Source: Andreprevotia chitinilytica DSM 18519
GTDB taxonomy: Bacteria; Pseudomonadota; Gammaproteobacteria; Burkholderiales; Chitinibacteraceae
Assembly (NCBI RefSeq): GCF_000711875.1
Contig: NZ_JONM01000024.1
Span: 1 to 60,835, forward strand
Length of the DNA stretch: 60,835 nucleotides
Reading direction: 5' to 3'
In this document: positions 58,608 through 60,835 of the stretch, in pieces
How the letters are laid out: each line of letters begins with the position of its first letter
Position numbering within the stretch: the first letter of the stretch is position 1
Translations under genes and position numbers: made by a program
The notes under the pieces: model-generated
Seen by the model: only the letters and a program-made list of their open reading frames with translations
Told to the model about the DNA's origin: nothing
The model's database searches: none

Positions 58608-58798
58608 TCTGTGACATTCCGCAGCGTGTACACACAGTCATCTGGCTGATTGAGTAGTTTCTCGATATCAGCTGGTATTGACGGATTGCTAACATTGCCT
58701 GCAAATGCCATTCGAACATAAACGGTCATTAATGCAGCGAATAAGAGATAGGCGATATCTTTTATTTCAATTTTTCTTGTGTTTTTATAGGCACGCAT
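58604..58798 (-). CDS. Small exported or membrane protein
   Basis: 64 residues. A basic N-terminus and a hydrophobic segment (about 15-33, ending MAFAG) look like a signal peptide or single anchor. A short polar tail with one Cys follows. Its TGA overlaps the TTG start of the transglutaminase-like gene, so it heads the operon. No family recognised. Confidence 0.55.
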   Translation of the reverse strand: MRAYKNTRKIEIKDIAYLLFAALMTVYVRMAFAGNVSNPSIPADIEKLLNQPDDCVYTLRNVTD

Positions 58799-58934
58799 AT
58801 TTAAATGCGATTGTCATGTCGAAAAATGGCCGGATTCTACCGCGCCTTTTATTGTAAGTGGACGATGTAAGCGGATCACGGCAGGAGCCCAGTGGAGTCG
58901 GACTCCGCGCCGTGTCAGTCGCGTACTAACGACA

Positions 58935-59506
58935 CTAGAACAAGCCCCCCATAACCATTGGTTCAAAGTTGGCGATAACCAGCTCCCCAAAGCTCGATCG
59001 CTCCGCCAGATCGCGGCCGTTGGCCACGCTGTATTTCAGGTCTAAGCCTTCCTGCCAGAAGCCGGAAAACGTCTCGCGGATCTGCGGGTGGTCGTTGATT
59101 GAGACGATCACCTTGCCTTTGCAGCTCCGCATGAAGTCGGCCATGGCCAGGTAGTTCTCGAACGGGAAATCGACGCCGTAGCCCTCGGTCTCCCAATACG
59201 GCGGATCGAGGTAGAAGAGCGTGTGTGTGCGGTCGTATTTCTTGAGCACGTCCAACCAGGGGAGGTGCTCCACATACACGCCGTTCAGCCGCAAGTGCGC
59301 GGCGCTCAGGTTTTCTTCGATGCGCAGCAGGTTCAGTGCCGGCGCAGTTGTGGCTGTGCCGAACGTCTGGCCATCGACCCGGCCGCCGAAGGCGTGCTGC
59401 TGTAGGTAAAAGAAACGCGCTGCGCGCTGAATATCGGTGAGGGGGTGCGGGGGAGTGTCCTGCAACCACCCGAACACCTGGCGGCTCGACAGCGCCCATT
59501 TGAATG
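58935..59506 (-). pseudogene. DNA adenine methylase, 5'-truncated by an IS
   Basis: The frame reads FKWALSSRQVFGWLQDTPPHPLTDIQRAARFFYLQQHAFGG, then TLFYLDPPYWETEGYG with the catalytic DPPY motif, and ends after IVSINDHPQIRETFSG...GELVIANF. This is the C-terminal two thirds of a phage-type Dam. The N-terminal SAM-binding FxGG motif is missing because the IS110-type element begins at the 5' break. The remaining part may lie beyond the window. Confidence 0.85.
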
Positions 59507-59518
59507 TATGGTCAGCCC

Positions 59519-59741
59519 AGTTTTTGCAACCTCAAATTTCGATGCAGACAAAAGCATGCACTAATGTATCCGGACTCTGATTGAGGAGAACTTCCTCACG
59601 TCCACGATGAAAATTCGCGCCCCACGCTCCTCAAAACTGTCGCGGCTACGAAAGCCCATTCAAATGTCAGGTTCGTCGCGAGGCCGATTGCAGTTGTCGT
59701 CATCTACATTTGTTGTCGCAAAAGCAGGAAGCTGGTGAAAC
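59519..59741 (-). ncRNA. Probable bridge-RNA region of the IS1111-type element
   Basis: About 220 bases without a supported ORF lie between the transposase stop and the inverted repeat. In IS1111-type elements this end encodes the RNA that pairs with target and donor DNA. The RNA ends and loops could not be defined by eye. Confidence 0.45.
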
Positions 59742-60767
59742 CTACTGAACAACGCGTTGCGGGTGAGGAACGTATGCCGTTTTGCTACACAGCACCGCCC
59801 ACGCAATCCGCGCCAGCTTACTTGCCAGCGCACAGGCCACAACACTGGAATGTCGGCGCTGCAGGAGTTGCCGAACCCACAACGCCATGGCATCGGTTCG
59901 TTTATCAATATGCATCATGATCGATCGGGCACATTGAACCAGCAGCGTCCGTAAATGCTTGTCCCCGCGCTTCGATATGCCCAACAGCGTCGATTTGCCA
60001 CCCGTGCTGTATTGGCGCGGCACCAAACCAAGCGACGCGGCAAATTCGCGGCTAGTTCGGTACTGCTTGGCATCTCCGGCTTGTGTTGAAAGGACACTCG
60101 CCGTAATGGGGCCGATACCTGGAATAGTCAGCAGCCGTTGTGCAGCCTCGTCTTCGGCCAGCAACGCTTTCAATGCACGTTCAATCATCTGGATTTGCTC
60201 ATTGAGATACAACACATGATCCCGGAGCTGTTCCAGCAACACGATCAGACGGGGCGGTAATGCATTCGCTTCCAACACTGCAGGCAGCTTCCGGATTGCC
60301 GCAGGCCCGCGACTAATCGCGATCCCGAATTCAACCAAATAGGCATGGATCTGGTTGTGTGCCGACCCACGATTGCGAATCAGCATTTCTCTCGTCCGGT
60401 GTAATGCCGACACCGTCTGCTGGTGCTCGTTCTTGGCAGGTGCAAAACGCATGGTCGGGCGGGAAGCCGCTTCGCAGATTGCTTCTGCATCGACAAAATC
60501 GTTTTTGTTTCCCTTGACGAACGGTTTGACGTACTGGGGCGCAATCAGCCGAACATCGTGCCCAAATTGCGCAAACTTCCGCGCAAGGAAATGCGCGCCA
60601 GCGCAAGACTCCATAACGACTCGGCAGATTGGCGTGTTGGCTACGGTTTGAATGAGCTGGGCGCGATTCAACTTCTTCCGCCAAAGCTGATGTCCGGCCT
60701 TGCTCTGCGCATGAACATGAAAGGTATGCTTGCCAAGATCAATTCCCAACAGTGCGACGGGTTCCAT
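59742..60767 (-). CDS. IS110-family transposase (DEDD)
   Basis: 341 residues. The N-terminal RuvC-like domain has GIDLGKHTFHVHA (Asp), VMESCAGAHFLARK (Glu) and KNDFVDAEAICEAA (Asp, Asp). The C-terminal domain (GIGPITASVLSTQAGDAKQYRTSREFAASLGLVPRQYSTGGK) includes the Tnp_20 region and its catalytic serine area. The length is normal and no disruption is seen, so it may be active. Confidence 0.95.
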   Translation of the reverse strand: MEPVALLGIDLGKHTFHVHAQSKAGHQLWRKKLNRAQLIQTVANTPICRVVMESCAGAHFLARKFAQFGHDVRLIAPQYVKPFVKGNKNDFVDAEAICEAASRPTMRFAPAKNEHQQTVSALHRTREMLIRNRGSAHNQIHAYLVEFGIAISRGPAAIRKLPAVLEANALPPRLIVLLEQLRDHVLYLNEQIQMIERALKALLAEDEAAQRLLTIPGIGPITASVLSTQAGDAKQYRTSREFAASLGLVPRQYSTGGKSTLLGISKRGDKHLRTLLVQCARSIMMHIDKRTDAMALWVRQLLQRRHSSVVACALASKLARIAWAVLCSKTAYVPHPQRVVQ

Positions 60768-60835
60768 GACGACTCCGACAGGTAGTTGAAAAGGCTAGCG
60801 TACCCCCGAGGGGCGGGCTGACCATATCATTACTG

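Larger units (their letters stand above)
59507..60826 (-). mobile_element. IS110/IS1111-type insertion sequence
   Basis: The 12-base inverted repeats TATGGTCAGCCC (59507-59518) and GGGCTGACCATA (60815-60826) bracket one transposase gene. There is about 60 bases of noncoding sequence upstream of the gene and about 235 bases downstream. Subterminal inverted repeats and a long 3' noncoding end fit the IS1111 subgroup, where the guide (bridge) RNA is encoded downstream of the transposase. The element interrupts a dam gene. Confidence 0.82.

Overview
The window looks like a chromosomal segment of a GC-rich betaproteobacterium, probably near Neisseriales (Chromobacteriaceae/Chitinibacteraceae). This placement is inferred from gene content: coq7 ubiquinone synthesis, lpxH, the rplM-rpsI-argC run followed by bactofilin and erpA, and two cyclophilins. 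No rRNA is present to confirm it.

Layout. 1-360 is the tail of an IS481-type element. 386-7578 carries a C13-peptidase-like lipoprotein and gltB-gltD (glutamate synthase), followed by a copper-binding YcnI-like protein. 8.4-8.7 kb is a REP-like repeat patch. 8.7-15.7 kb is a regulatory neighbourhood: a TPR protein, rhodanese with a divergent FtrA-type regulator, MarR with a divergent DUF1330 protein, FKBP, an NAD-dependent reductase with a divergent TetR, and an AraC regulator. 15.9-19.5 kb is one very large PAS/GGDEF protein.

19.8-27.15 kb is a compact flagellum-derived cluster of lower apparent GC: flgF-flgG-flgH-flgI-mini flgB-mini flgC-fliE-short fliF-orfX-fliH-fliI'. The rod proteins FlgB and FlgC are reduced to their terminal helices, and FliF lacks the long cytoplasmic tail that normally holds FliG. 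fliI is cut after Walker A and continues in frame into RHS/YD-repeat sequence. This is followed by a toxin with an HExxH motif and a small overlapping candidate immunity gene (27.15-28.8 kb).

28.8-30.2 kb holds two tiny coupled ORFs and a Phd/VapC toxin-antitoxin pair. 30.4-51.7 kb is mostly ordinary housekeeping DNA: marC, rpiA, phoU, ppx, corA, lpxH, ppiB, ppiA, coq7, osmC-like, rplM-rpsI, argC, bactofilin, erpA, a polyphosphate:AMP phosphotransferase, a RutE-like reductase, a class II amidotransferase, an orphan FliD-like protein, fabI, ygfZ, an AsmA-like protein and tRNA-Asn.

From tRNA-Asn (51717-51792) to the end is an integrated mobile island: a large serine recombinase whose 3' end is read antisense through the tRNA, a Mor-like regulator, a tyrosine recombinase, an iteron-like intergenic region with a near-consensus DnaA box, a SRAP-domain protein, a secreted orphan RHS-tail/GIY-YIG toxin with Imm26, a transglutaminase-like protein, and a DNA adenine methylase interrupted by an IS110/IS1111-type element. 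The most noteworthy systems are the rotor-less flagellar relic and its fusion to an RHS toxin, and the two RHS-tail toxin cassettes.
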